A stretch of DNA of 64,000 bases from Natronococcus pandeyae (GTDB lineage Archaea > Halobacteriota > Halobacteria > Halobacteriales > Natrialbaceae), in contig NZ_PHNJ01000002.1 in the NCBI RefSeq assembly GCF_008122205.1, forward strand, positions 186,001-250,000. The letters are read 5' to 3'. A model generated the notes under the pieces. The model had not been told where the DNA came from. It saw nothing but the letters and a program-made list of their open reading frames with translations, and did no database searches. Below, piece after piece: positions 8,244 to 16,368 of this stretch (position 1 is its first letter; each line of letters starts with the position of its first letter). Made by a program: the position numbers and the translations under genes.

Positions 8244-9482
8244 GTGACCGTGCACTCGAGTGACCGCGACCGGGTCGTGCTCGCCGCCGTCGTCTTCGCC
8301 GTGCTGTTCTCGCAGGTGTTGCTCTACCCGGGCGTGGCCACGCTCGTCGAGACGCTGGGTGCGGACGCGACGAGTTCGCCGTTCGCGGAGACGCCCCTCG
8401 ACGCGAGCATGTGGTTTCTCGTGGCCGAGTTCGCGGCCTACGTCGCCTTCGTCGGCGTCTGGGGCCTCGCGAGCGACGTGACGGGCCGACGGCGCCCCTT
8501 CATCGTCGCCGGTGCGCTGGCCGGCGCGGCGGGGTACGCCGTCCTCGCCGCCGCACCCGCGATCGGCTCGATCCCGTTCGAGGGCGTGTTGCTCCTGCGC
8601 GTCTTCCAGGGGGCGATGACTATCGGCGCCTTCTCGCTGACGATGACCATGCTGATGGATCTCGAGGGCGGCCACGGCCGTAACATGGGTGCGGCCGGGA
8701 TCGCTATCGGCCTCGGTGCCGCCCTCGGCGCACCCGTCGGCGGTCAGCTGACGGAACTCGACCCGATAGCCCCGCTGGCGGTCGCCGCCGTCCTGCTCGT
8801 CTCCGTCGGCGCGCTCGTCTCGATCGCACCGGATCGAACGCCGACCGATCGTCGGGGCGCTCGAGCGCTCGTCGACGGGATCCGCCGGCGACCGGCGCTG
8901 ACGATCCCGTACGCGTTCGGGTTCGTCGATCGGCTGACGGCGGGCTTTTTCGCCCTCGTCGGGACGCTCTACTTCCAGGAGTCGTTCGGACTCGGCCCCG
9001 GCGCGACCGGACTCGTCCTGGCCTGTTTCTTCGCTCCCTTCGCGCTGTTGCAGTATCCGATGGGCGTGCTCTCGGATCGAGTCGGCCGCACGATCCCCAT
9101 CGTCGTCGGTTCGCTGTGTTACGGCGTCGGCATCCTCGCCGTCGGCGCCGCGCCGTCGATCGGTACCGTCGTCGTGACGATGCTCCTCGTGGGCGTACTC
9201 GGCGCGCTGATCGCACCGGCGACGATGGCGCTCGTCACCGATCTCGCGGACGAACGCGAACGCGGCGTCGCGATGGCCGGGTTCAACCTCGCCGGCAGCC
9301 TCGGCTTCCTCGGGGGCTTCCTCGTCGGTGGGACGATCGCCGGGAGTTACGGCTACAGTCAGGCGTTTCTCGTCGTCGGTGGCCTCGAGATCGCGATCGC
9401 CCTCGTCGCCGTCCCCGCGTTCCTGCGTCTGTCGGTCGATCGAAACGAGCGATTTCGCACGAGCGACCACGGCGACGGGTGA
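8244..9482 (+). CDS. Major facilitator superfamily transporter
   Basis: The 412-residue protein has twelve hydrophobic segments with the MFS loop 2-3 signature as LASDVTGRRRPFIVAG and a second copy in the C-terminal half (GVLSDRVGRTIPIVVG). This symmetric pattern marks the drug:H+ antiporter-like branch; substrate unknown. It would work in the cytoplasmic membrane as a secondary carrier. GTG at 8244 is used as the start; another GTG two codons later is equally possible. It diverges from the metY unit over about 160 nt. Confidence 0.88.
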   Translation: MTVHSSDRDRVVLAAVVFAVLFSQVLLYPGVATLVETLGADATSSPFAETPLDASMWFLVAEFAAYVAFVGVWGLASDVTGRRRPFIVAGALAGAAGYAVLAAAPAIGSIPFEGVLLLRVFQGAMTIGAFSLTMTMLMDLEGGHGRNMGAAGIAIGLGAALGAPVGGQLTELDPIAPLAVAAVLLVSVGALVSIAPDRTPTDRRGARALVDGIRRRPALTIPYAFGFVDRLTAGFFALVGTLYFQESFGLGPGATGLVLACFFAPFALLQYPMGVLSDRVGRTIPIVVGSLCYGVGILAVGAAPSIGTVVVTMLLVGVLGALIAPATMALVTDLADERERGVAMAGFNLAGSLGFLGGFLVGGTIAGSYGYSQAFLVVGGLEIAIALVAVPAFLRLSVDRNERFRTSDHGDG

Positions 9483-9577
9483 CCGAAATGGTCTGTAAAC
9501 TGATTTTTTATTACGTACGAATAGTCGTGTATACAGTGGTATGAGAACGCATGCCGACGCTCTAATGGAAGGCGCTA

Positions 9578-9585
9578 TTTTTTAT
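9578..9585 (+). promoter_or_regulatory. TATA box of the halocyanin-like gene
   Basis: A TTTTTTAT element is centred about 27 nt upstream of the ATG at 9610, implying a leaderless message and supporting that start over the upstream in-frame ATG at 9541. Confidence 0.5.
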
Positions 9586-9609
9586 GCACTCAGTCCCAAT
9601 CCCTCGTTG

Positions 9610-10272
9610 ATGACACGAGACAACGGTATTTCACGGCGGACCGCGATGAAGGTTACCGGTGCAGCGGCCGCGACCGCCCTCGTCGCAGGATGTTCCGACG
9701 ACAACGGCGACGACGACGAGAACGGCGAGAACGGTGAAAACGGCGAGAACGGCGGCGACGGAGTCAACATCGAAGCCGGCGAGCGTATCGAACTCGACGC
9801 TCAGAGTGGCGGCTGGGAGGGTGTCGCTCCCTCCGACATCGAAGGCGAGCAGAACCCGACGCTCATCCTCGAGGAAGGCGAGGAGTACGAGATCGGCTGG
9901 GAAGAAGGCGACGGCAGCCAGCACAACATCGAACTCGTCGACGAAGACGACGACGTCGTCGACGACTACGAGACCGATCAGGACAGCGAGGGTGGCGACG
10001 ACCAGTTCATCGAGTTCGAAGCCACTGACGACATCGCGGAGTACGTCTGCCGACCGCACGACAACGCGATGCGCGGAACGATCGAGATCGAAGAGGGCGA
10101 AGGCGCCGACGACGAAGAGGAGAACGGCGAGGACGACGAGGAGAACGGTGAAGACGACGAGATGATGGACGACGAGGAGAACGGTGAAGACGACGAGATG
10201 ATGGACGACGACGAGAACGGCGAGGACGAGAACGGTGACGACGACCTCGGCGACGACGAAGACGACGAATAA
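9610..10272 (+). CDS. Cupredoxin-like (halocyanin-type) Tat lipoprotein with acidic tail
   Basis: The 220-residue product has a Tat motif SRRTAMK at residues 8-14 and a lipobox VAGC with Cys28. A plastocyanin/halocyanin-type domain follows: the first copper His is in DGSQHNIEL, and the Cys, second His and Met are in EYVCRPHDNAM, the expected order of type 1 copper ligands. It should carry electrons or bind copper on the outer face of the membrane. The last 65 residues are an extreme Asp/Glu/Asn repeat with a perfect tandem duplication. A longer frame begins at 9541, but the ATG at 9610 puts the Tat motif at the N-terminus and lies 27 nt after a TTTAT box. Confidence 0.9.
   Translation: MTRDNGISRRTAMKVTGAAAATALVAGCSDDNGDDDENGENGENGENGGDGVNIEAGERIELDAQSGGWEGVAPSDIEGEQNPTLILEEGEEYEIGWEEGDGSQHNIELVDEDDDVVDDYETDQDSEGGDDQFIEFEATDDIAEYVCRPHDNAMRGTIEIEEGEGADDEEENGEDDEENGEDDEMMDDEENGEDDEMMDDDENGEDENGDDDLGDDEDDE
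10135..10206 (+). repeat. Perfect 36-bp tandem duplication in the acidic tail
   Basis: Positions 10135-10170 and 10171-10206 are identical at every base. Each encodes the 12-residue unit DEENGEDDEMMD. Absence of even synonymous change points to recent slippage or unequal exchange. Confidence 0.9.
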
Positions 10273-10290
10273 CTGAGTCCCGTTTAACCG

Positions 10291-10296
10291 TTTTTT
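10291..10296 (+). terminator. T-run downstream of the halocyanin-like gene
   Basis: Six thymines follow CGTTTAACCG about 20 nt after the stop codon. Archaeal RNA polymerase terminates on such runs without needing a hairpin. Confidence 0.35.
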
Positions 10297-10491
10297 CGAC
10301 GCTCGATACCGGATAGCGACAGCCGTCGCGAACCGATCACGACCGCCCGCTCGAGTTCGATTTTATCAGTAGTTGGTAGTACGGTTTTGTCGTTCAGTCT
10401 GGGCCGTGAATCTGAACTGGTCGGTTCGGTACCGACAGATGCGTACTGAACAACCGCCGTCGAGGCTGTAGTGCCGATCAGCCGCCGTCGG

Positions 10492-10520
10492 GTGGGACTG
10501 AAAGGGGCCAGGGGCTTTCG
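10492..10520 (+). other. Structured motif with GGGACTGAAAG core, possible ncRNA or repeat element
   Basis: The 880-nt gap 10273-11151 has no supported protein gene. This segment begins GTGGGACTGAAAGGGGC and can pair GAAAG (10500-10504) with CTTTC (10515-10519). I recall similar motifs between genes in haloarchaeal genomes but cannot verify that here. The reverse strand has a 92-codon frame over it with no recognisable protein content. Confidence 0.3.
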
Positions 10521-10607
10521 CAGTACTCGCTCCGGGAGCAGGTCCTGCTCGCACGAACACACGGGATGACCACACCCTCCCCAGCCGACTCACTCGCTGA
10601 CGGGCTC

Positions 10608-10755
10608 ACGGCCGCTGGCCGTTCGCCGCTCCGCGGTGCTCCGCGCCGCGCTCCGCTCGTTCGTCCCTCGCACAGTATTGTCGATCGGGTCGCGCTGTAC
10701 TCACGGTTCCCTTCGGTCACCCCTCGTTTTTCGAGGTGCTCGCACGCTCGCACCT
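10608..10755. repeat. Cluster of short hairpins in the 10273-11151 gap
   Basis: At least four short stems occur here: ACGGCC/GGCCGT (10608-10622, 3-nt loop), CGCGG/CCGCG (10632-10645), CCTCG/CGAGG around five thymines (10722-10736), and AGGTGC/GCACCT (10734-10755). It resembles the hairpin array at 16102-16346 but is less regular. Confidence 0.5.
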
Positions 10756-11073
10756 CGCGTCGCTCGAACCCGATTGACAGCGCGCGCCACCGCAGGAGGG
10801 GGCCGGACCGAAATGAGACGTCGTACCCTTGTACCTAACGGAAGTTTTACATAAGATTCTGAACAACGAAACCGTGCTATTATCCACTGTTGTCTCTCCT
10901 GTTGCTCGGCGTGAGTCGTTGGCGTGCTCGAGCGACTGCGCTATGACCCCCGGCCGGACCACGCTGATGACCACGACTCATCGCCTCAACGGAGCCGCAA
11001 TTCCGGATCACTGATCGATTGTCGCATTACTTAGTAACACACGCTATCAGGAGTGCGTGTTGCGTTAGCATTT

Positions 11074-11100
11074 GCCTGTGAATTCGAGAGCCACAGGCAC
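11074..11100 (+). promoter_or_regulatory. Hairpin upstream of the second DMT transporter
   Basis: An 8-bp perfect stem, TGCCTGTG (11074-11081) with CACAGGCA (11093-11100), encloses an 11-nt loop and ends 51 nt before the transporter start. A weaker 6-bp hairpin (11039-11060) precedes it. It could be an operator or an RNA leader element. Confidence 0.35.
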
Positions 11101-11151
11101 TGTCCTGCCGGATATCAAAATACAAATACCCCGAGGGCATTCCGTGATAAA

Positions 11152-12180
11152 ATGACTTCACAACGAGATATCTTCCTCTTCGTTGCGCTCGCGGTCGCCT
11201 GGGGAACCGCGTTCGGAGCGGTCGAGGTCGGCCTGGCGACGTTGCCGCCGATCCTCTTCGCCGCGCTCCGACTCGACGGTGCGGTTCTCCTCTTCGCCGC
11301 CGCAATCGCGGCGTTCGGCTACGAGTGGCGACCACGGACGCGGGAGGACTGGGTTACGATCATGATTTCCGGCGGGCTAATCGTCGGGGGCCACTACGGC
11401 CTAATGTTCCTCGGGCAGTCGTACGTCTCGAGCGCCGTCGCAGCGATCGTGCTCAGTTTGACGCCGATCGTGACCCCGCCACTGGCGATCGCGTTGCTGC
11501 CGAGCGAGCGGATCCGCGCCCCCGCAATCGTCGGCCTCGTCGTCGGCCTCGCCGGCGTCGTCATCATCGCCCTGTCCGGCGGCTCGCTCGACGGCCAGGT
11601 GATCGGCGTCGCCCTGCTGTTCGGTTCGTCGTTCGTCTTCGCGACCGGCGCAGTCCTGACCGAGCGGACCCGCGGAACGCTCCCGCTGTTGCCACTCCAG
11701 ACCTGGGCGATGGCAGTCGGCGCCGCCATGCTCCACACGCTGAGTTTCGCACACCCGGGAGAAGCCGTCGTCTCGACGTTGACGACGGCGTGGACGCCCG
11801 AGACGGCCGCCGCGCTCGTGTACCTGGCCGTCGTCTCCACCGCGGGTGGCTTTCTCGCGTACTTCACGCTGCTCGAGCGCGTCGGCGCGAGCGAGCTCAG
11901 CCTCGTCAACTACGCGTCGCCCGTCGTCGCAACGGTCGTCGGCTGGGCCCTCCTCGGCGAGTCGATCACCCTCGCGACGATCGCCGGCTTCGGGCTGATA
12001 CTGCTCGGCTTCGCGCTGTGTAAGATCGATGCGCTCTGGAAGACCGCCGCACCCGTGGTCGGCTACGGTCCGACGCGACAGGTGGCGGCCGCGGCCGAGG
12101 AAATCGTCGTCGACGGCAACGTCTACGTCATCGGCACCGGCAACGACCGTTACGTCGGCTCGGTCCGGTCGGCGGACTGA
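11152..12180 (+). CDS. EamA/DMT-family transporter with soluble C-terminal tail
   Basis: This 342-residue protein contains two EamA repeats with about ten transmembrane helices; the second repeat ends in VGWALLGESITLATIAGFGLILLG, a typical family signature. It is likely a metabolite exporter of unknown substrate. After the last helix it has an unusual tail of about 40 soluble residues ending AEEIVVDGNVYVIG and then GSVRSAD. A zinc-ribbon reading frame without its own start continues in the +1 frame across its stop, suggesting that the native protein may once have been longer. The ATG at 11152 follows an AT-rich promoter-like segment; an upstream in-frame start at 11053 would add non-membrane residues and was not used. 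Confidence 0.88.
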   Translation: MTSQRDIFLFVALAVAWGTAFGAVEVGLATLPPILFAALRLDGAVLLFAAAIAAFGYEWRPRTREDWVTIMISGGLIVGGHYGLMFLGQSYVSSAVAAIVLSLTPIVTPPLAIALLPSERIRAPAIVGLVVGLAGVVIIALSGGSLDGQVIGVALLFGSSFVFATGAVLTERTRGTLPLLPLQTWAMAVGAAMLHTLSFAHPGEAVVSTLTTAWTPETAAALVYLAVVSTAGGFLAYFTLLERVGASELSLVNYASPVVATVVGWALLGESITLATIAGFGLILLGFALCKIDALWKTAAPVVGYGPTRQVAAAAEEIVVDGNVYVIGTGNDRYVGSVRSAD

Positions 12181-12343
12181 ACCCCTCGAGAGGTTCGACG
12201 GCGGCGATTCCGCGGAGCAGTCGAAAACCAACTGTCCGGCGTGCGGAGCCCGCACCGCGGTCGACTCCGATCACTGTGATCGCTGCGAGCACTCGCTGAC
12301 CGACGACGACGAGACTCCGGACTACGGCTGGGTCGAGACGTGA
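12179..12343 (+). pseudogene. Startless zinc-ribbon reading frame, possibly a frameshifted domain of the DMT transporter
   Basis: In the +1 frame relative to the transporter, the sequence reads TEPLERFDGGDSAEQSKTNC and continues to a CPACGA ... CDRCEHSL zinc ribbon, ending DYGWVET. The paired CxxC motifs and acidic composition look like genuine haloarchaeal protein. There is no ATG, GTG or TTG in this frame between 12032 and the zinc ribbon; the frame is simply open through the end of the transporter gene. A single-base indel near the transporter stop would fuse the two. Alternatives are a sequencing error, a programmed frameshift or an unusual start codon. Confidence 0.5.
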
Positions 12344-12510
12344 CGATGCGGGTCGGGCGCGTGTGAGGGGGGCCAGAGACGACCCCACGGGAGGCCCTCG
12401 GACGGACGGCTCGTTCGTCACGGCTGAACCCGGTCAGCCGCCTCCGTTCCTGCGGCATCCAAAAGTACCATACCGTCTCGCGACCCAGTGGGCTGTATTC
12501 AGGTGGTTCC

Positions 12511-13623
12511 GTGACTGAGAAACGCGAATACAGAGACGACTATCCCGACAAGACGCTGTACATTCCTGGCCCGACCGAGGTGCGCGAGGACGTCATCGAG
12601 GCGATGTGCGAGCCGATGTTCGGCCACCGGATGGACCGGATGACCGACCTCTACACGACTATCGTCGAGGACACGAAGGAGTTCCTCGGCACCGACAACG
12701 AGGTCGTGATCCTCACGGGCTCGGGCACGGAGTTCTGGGAGGCCTCGACGCTCAACCTGGTCGACGAGAACATCCTCGTGGCGACCTGCGGGAGCTTCAG
12801 CGAGCGCCACGCTAACGTGGCCGAGCGACTGGGCAAGAACGCCGATCGACTCGAGTACGAGTGGGGCCAAGCTGTCAAGCCCGAAGACGTCCGCGAGGCG
12901 CTCGAGACGAGCGACAAGCACTACGATGTCGTCGCCTGTGTAATGAACGAGAGTTCGACCGGCGTCCGGAACCCGATCGAGGAGATCGGCGACGTCGTCG
13001 CCGACTATCCGGACACCTACTTCGTCGTCGACGCGGTCTCGTCGCTGGGCGGCGACTACGTCGACGTCGACGAACACAACATCGACGTCATTTTCGCGTC
13101 CTCACAGAAGGCGTTCGCCATGCCACCGGGCGTGGCCGTCTGCGTCGTCAGCGACGACGCCTACGAGCGCGAACTCGAGAAGGACTCCGCCTCGTGGTAC
13201 GGCGGCTTCCAGCGGACGATCGACTACTACGAGCGGAAGGGCCAGACTCACTCCACGCCGGCAATTCCGATCATGCTCGCCTACCGAAAGCAGATGAAAC
13301 ACATGCTCGAGGAGAGCCACGAGTCGCGCGACCAGCGCCACCGCGAGATGGCCGAGTACACCCGCGAGTGGGCCTACGAGCACTTCGACATGTTCCCCGA
13401 AGAGGGGTACGAATCGCAGACGGTGAGCTGTATCGAAAATACGCAGGGGATCGACGTCGCGGAAACCATCGACGCCGTGAGCGAGGAGTACGACATGGTC
13501 TTCTCGAACGGCTACGGCTCGGCGCTCGGCGAGAAGACGTTCCGCATCGGTCACATGGGCGAACACGACCTCGAGTCGATCGAGGAACTGACCAACGCGA
13601 TCGAAGACGTCGCCGATCTGTAA
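12511..13623 (+). CDS. Class V PLP aminotransferase (serine-pyruvate / alanine-glyoxylate type)
   Basis: The 370-residue enzyme matches the alanine-glyoxylate/serine-pyruvate aminotransferase group: IPGPTEVREDV at the N-terminus, GHRMDRMTDLY, the small-residue GSGTEFWEA that contacts PLP phosphate, the Asp in YFVVDAVSSLGG (Asp174) and the Schiff-base lysine in ASSQKAFAMPPG (Lys200). It would interconvert amino acids and 2-oxo acids such as serine/pyruvate or alanine/glyoxylate in the cytoplasm. The GTG start gives MTEKREYRDDYPDK. It stands alone, so the exact pathway is not set by its neighbours. Confidence 0.88.
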   Translation: MTEKREYRDDYPDKTLYIPGPTEVREDVIEAMCEPMFGHRMDRMTDLYTTIVEDTKEFLGTDNEVVILTGSGTEFWEASTLNLVDENILVATCGSFSERHANVAERLGKNADRLEYEWGQAVKPEDVREALETSDKHYDVVACVMNESSTGVRNPIEEIGDVVADYPDTYFVVDAVSSLGGDYVDVDEHNIDVIFASSQKAFAMPPGVAVCVVSDDAYERELEKDSASWYGGFQRTIDYYERKGQTHSTPAIPIMLAYRKQMKHMLEESHESRDQRHREMAEYTREWAYEHFDMFPEEGYESQTVSCIENTQGIDVAETIDAVSEEYDMVFSNGYGSALGEKTFRIGHMGEHDLESIEELTNAIEDVADL

Positions 13624-13861
13624 GCTGGCGTTCGACGGCTCGATCGAAAATCGTCGAATCGGCCGCGGTGTCGGGAGCGGCCATACAGAACGTTCTACCG
13701 GCGCTTTTCTCTCTCTCGGGAGCGGGGTGAAAGCGGTTCTCTCGCCGTATAGCTGCGCTGTATCCGAGCGATCGGCGAAGCGAATTCGAGCCCGTCTTCT
13801 CCACCCAGCCGTCGCTTTGCACGCGTCGTCTGCGACCGGTACTGGCTGCGAATTCACCGAG

Positions 13862-13925
13862 ACCGGATAGACGTGAAGTGTCTCGGGGTCAAGCCCCGTG
13901 GCATTCGCCTCGACCGCGTGTAAAT
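13862..13925 (+). mobile_element. Possible remnant of an IS200/IS605 (TnpB) element end
   Basis: The 570-nt gap 13624-14195 holds no supported gene. Within it a hairpin, CGGGG (13884-13888), loop TCAAG, CCCCG (13894-13898), is embedded in sequence that resembles the right ends of haloarchaeal IS1341/TnpB elements as I remember them. No tnpB or tnpA coding remnant is visible, so this is tentative. Confidence 0.3.
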
Positions 13926-14195
13926 CCCGTCACTCCCGGAAGCGAAGCGGACCGACACTGCGTCGGATCGAGACGCATCCGGTCGTCGGCCCAGAATCTT
14001 CGACTACCGTCTTTCCGATGTGGTCGTATAACAATACCGTAATTTTGAGAAGGCGTGACATGGTACTGGTTACGTGGTGTGAGAGACCGTTATGTTCCGT
14101 TTTAACTCATTGTTCACTGGTAACATCCCTACATACCTACCAGCAATGTGAAACATTATATACGGTCGAGACGTATTTCGATCCGAAAGCAAACC

Positions 14196-14477
14196 ATGAC
14201 GCAATACGCACATCTCCGACGGGATGCGTCGGCTCGAAAACCACCCACAGCGACCGATCCGATCGGGGGCGGGATTCTCTTCGTCCTCGCGGCGATAGGG
14301 CTGCTCCTCGCGACGAGCTATCCGCTGTACGCCGCCGCAATCGTCGGCACCCTCGTGGCCGGCGCTGCGATCCTCCGCATCGGCGTTCCCGCGCTCGCTC
14401 GAGAGCTCCACGGCCGCGTCACGGAGCTCAAGGTCCCCGGTATCGGCACCGTTCAGATCCGCGTCAGTGGACGCTAA
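14196..14477 (+). CDS. Small two-helix membrane protein
   Basis: This 93-residue protein has a basic N-terminus (MTQYAHLRRDASARK), two hydrophobic helices around GGGILFVLAAIGLLLATSYP and YAAAIVGTLVAGAAILRIG, and a soluble end containing VPGIGTVQIRVSGR. No family is recognised. A TATATA element at about 14156-14161 sits 35-40 nt upstream of the ATG, so a short leader is expected; a frame start at 14148 would lie upstream of the likely transcription start. Confidence 0.65.
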   Translation: MTQYAHLRRDASARKPPTATDPIGGGILFVLAAIGLLLATSYPLYAAAIVGTLVAGAAILRIGVPALARELHGRVTELKVPGIGTVQIRVSGR

Positions 14478-14537
14478 CGGCGATTTTGCTGCTGCGACTC
14501 AGCGTACTCTCACAGAGACATCCACCGCGGACGGCGG

Positions 14538-15920
14538 CTACCGAAACAGCCCGCGAAGCCGTTCCAGGACGCCAGCGACCAGGTCGACGACCCGCCCGAA
14601 CGCCGACGCGACCCGCTCGAGTAGCGATCCCGCCAATCCGCCGACGGCGGATTCGTCGCCTGGGTTTCCGTCGCGGTCGTCTCCGTCGGTCGCCCGATCG
14701 TCGCCGACCGCCGCGCGGGCGTCGACGAGCCCGTCTCCCTCCTCGCAGGTTTCGAGAACCGGCTCGGCCGTCTCGGCGAGAATTTCTCGAACCGACTCGT
14801 TCGGCCCCGGTCCCTCCTCGTCGCGCGTCTGCCAGAGCAACGCCGCGACGCCGGCGACGAACGGGGTGGCGACGCTCGTCCCGCTCGCCTCGGCGTACTC
14901 GTTATCGACGGTGGTCGAGACGACGTCGGTGCCCGGCGCCAGCAGATCGACGGCCGCGCCGACGCTGCTGTAGGACGCCAGCGTGTCGTCCTCGTTCATC
15001 GCGGTGACCGCAACGACGTCGGGATGGGTAGCGGGGTAGGTCATCGTCTCCGCCTCGCACGATCCGTCGCCGTCGTTTCCTTCGTTGCCGGCCGCACAGA
15101 GCAAAAGATGTCCCGCCGAGTGCGCTTCCTCGATCGCCCGGTCCACCGCGTCGCTCTCGGCCTCGCCGCCGAGGCTCATCGAGATCACCTCGACGTCGTT
15201 CGACAGACACCAGTCGATCCCGGCGACCAGTTCGCTGTACCGGCCGGATCCGTCGTCCCCGAGCACTTTCACGGCGTGCAGGTTCGCGCCAGGTGCCGCG
15301 CCGACGACCCCAATATCGTTGTCGACTGCGCCGGCGACCCCCGCGACGTGCGTCCCGTGACCGTGGCGGTCCTCGTAGTCGCCGGGTGGGCCGTCACTGG
15401 TGAAGTTCCGGCCCCCGGCGACCGAGACGCTACAGTGGTCCGACTCGATTCCCGTGTCGAGAACGCCGACGTCGACGCCCGTTCCGTCCGGCTCGACGGC
15501 GTCCGCGCCGATCCGCTCCAGTCCCCAGGACGACCGCTGGTTCGGGTGGGCGGAACAATCGGATTCGCCGCCCGGATCCAGAATATCCGACAGAGACGGC
15601 GACCAGTCCGAGGGGATCCCCGTCTCTTCGTCGTCTTCGACGGACGCCACGCGGCGATCCTCGAGCAGGTCCGTTCGCGCGTCGGCCGGAACCTCCGCGA
15701 CGACGAACTCGAAGTTGTCGTACTCGAGGACCGGGGTCCCGCCGACGGCTTCGACCACGTCGACGAGTTCACCGAGCTCGTCGAGCAGTCCCGTCTGCGG
15801 GTGCACGAACATACGCTCCCTGTCGGTGTCGGTCTCCGCGGCCGACGCGGGCGCGCCGAGTAGCCCGACCGCGACGCCGGCCCCAACGCCCTGGAGTACC
15901 CGTCGCCGACTGAGTTGCAT
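14538..15920 (-). CDS. Halolysin-like secreted subtilase (S8 family)
   Basis: The 460-residue serine protease has a Tat signal (SRRRVLQG at residues 4-11), a propeptide of roughly residues 35-105, and an S8 catalytic domain with Asp155 in VLDTGIE, His188 in HGHGTHVAG, oxyanion Asn279 in AAGNEGN and Ser349 in SGTSVATPF. It should be exported folded and degrade extracellular protein. The C-terminal 60 residues are an acidic linker followed by an amphipathic segment with alternating hydrophobic and Arg residues, shorter than the C-terminal extension of classical halolysins. The start at 15920 was chosen for the Tat motif; the frame is open for 63 further codons upstream but without protein-like content. 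Confidence 0.92.
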   Translation of the reverse strand: MQLSRRRVLQGVGAGVAVGLLGAPASAAETDTDRERMFVHPQTGLLDELGELVDVVEAVGGTPVLEYDNFEFVVAEVPADARTDLLEDRRVASVEDDEETGIPSDWSPSLSDILDPGGESDCSAHPNQRSSWGLERIGADAVEPDGTGVDVGVLDTGIESDHCSVSVAGGRNFTSDGPPGDYEDRHGHGTHVAGVAGAVDNDIGVVGAAPGANLHAVKVLGDDGSGRYSELVAGIDWCLSNDVEVISMSLGGEAESDAVDRAIEEAHSAGHLLLCAAGNEGNDGDGSCEAETMTYPATHPDVVAVTAMNEDDTLASYSSVGAAVDLLAPGTDVVSTTVDNEYAEASGTSVATPFVAGVAALLWQTRDEEGPGPNESVREILAETAEPVLETCEEGDGLVDARAAVGDDRATDGDDRDGNPGDESAVGGLAGSLLERVASAFGRVVDLVAGVLERLRGLFR

Positions 15921-16101
15921 GCACGAGTGGACGAACAAGTTCGGAATAAGTCTTCTGTGTATCGGTGACTGTCTCGCGGTTCGATAGTTCTGTCCTCGAG
16001 TAGGATTGAGTTGATAGTCGATCAGAGAGGAGCGAACGCTCGAGTTCCCGGTGATTTCTCTCGTGAAGATCGGAGACTGGTTGACGCCCGCGAGGTCGTC
16101 G

Positions 16102-16346
16102 GGCGGCAAGGCCGCCTGACTGCAAGCGATTCCGAAGGAATCGCCCGGTCCAAAAGAGCGCTCTGCGCTCTTTTGAGGATTTTGCCGAGGGTGCGGCGAA
16201 GCCGCACCCGTGGTTCGAAAGGCGCTTCGCGCCTTTCGTCATCAAGCGAAACCTTCGGTTTCGCGGACATCGCGAATTCTGGCGGGACGTTGTCCCGCTG
16301 ACCTCGCGGGAGCTTCGCTCAGTCACGAGAGAGCTTCGCTCTCTCG
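16102..16346. repeat. Array of nine short perfect hairpins, mostly with GAA or TTC loops
   Basis: The 448-nt gap 15921-16368 contains a row of unrelated perfect stems with 3-nt loops: 16102-16116 (6 bp, AAG), 16126-16144 (8 bp, GAA), 16152-16174 (10 bp, TCT), 16189-16209 (9 bp, GAA), 16216-16238 (10 bp, TTC), 16246-16264 (8 bp, TTC), 16282-16298 (7 bp, GTT), 16310-16320 (4 bp, TTC) and 16326-16346 (9 bp, TTC). Spacers are 5-17 nt. Stem sequences do not resemble one another, so this is not a sequence repeat but a repeated structure. It lies downstream of the aIF1A gene and upstream of the protease gene, both leftward. Confidence 0.9.
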
Positions 16347-16368
16347 AACGACAGCGCAAAAGTTTGTT

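Noticed and set aside
10492-10508. CRISPR repeat
   Set aside because: It resembles the end of haloarchaeal CRISPR repeats but occurs once; no second copy, spacers or cas genes are present.
10284-10562. 92-codon minus-strand frame
   Set aside because: No domain, no Tat or membrane signal, and it runs over the GGGACTGAAAG motif; composition looks non-coding.
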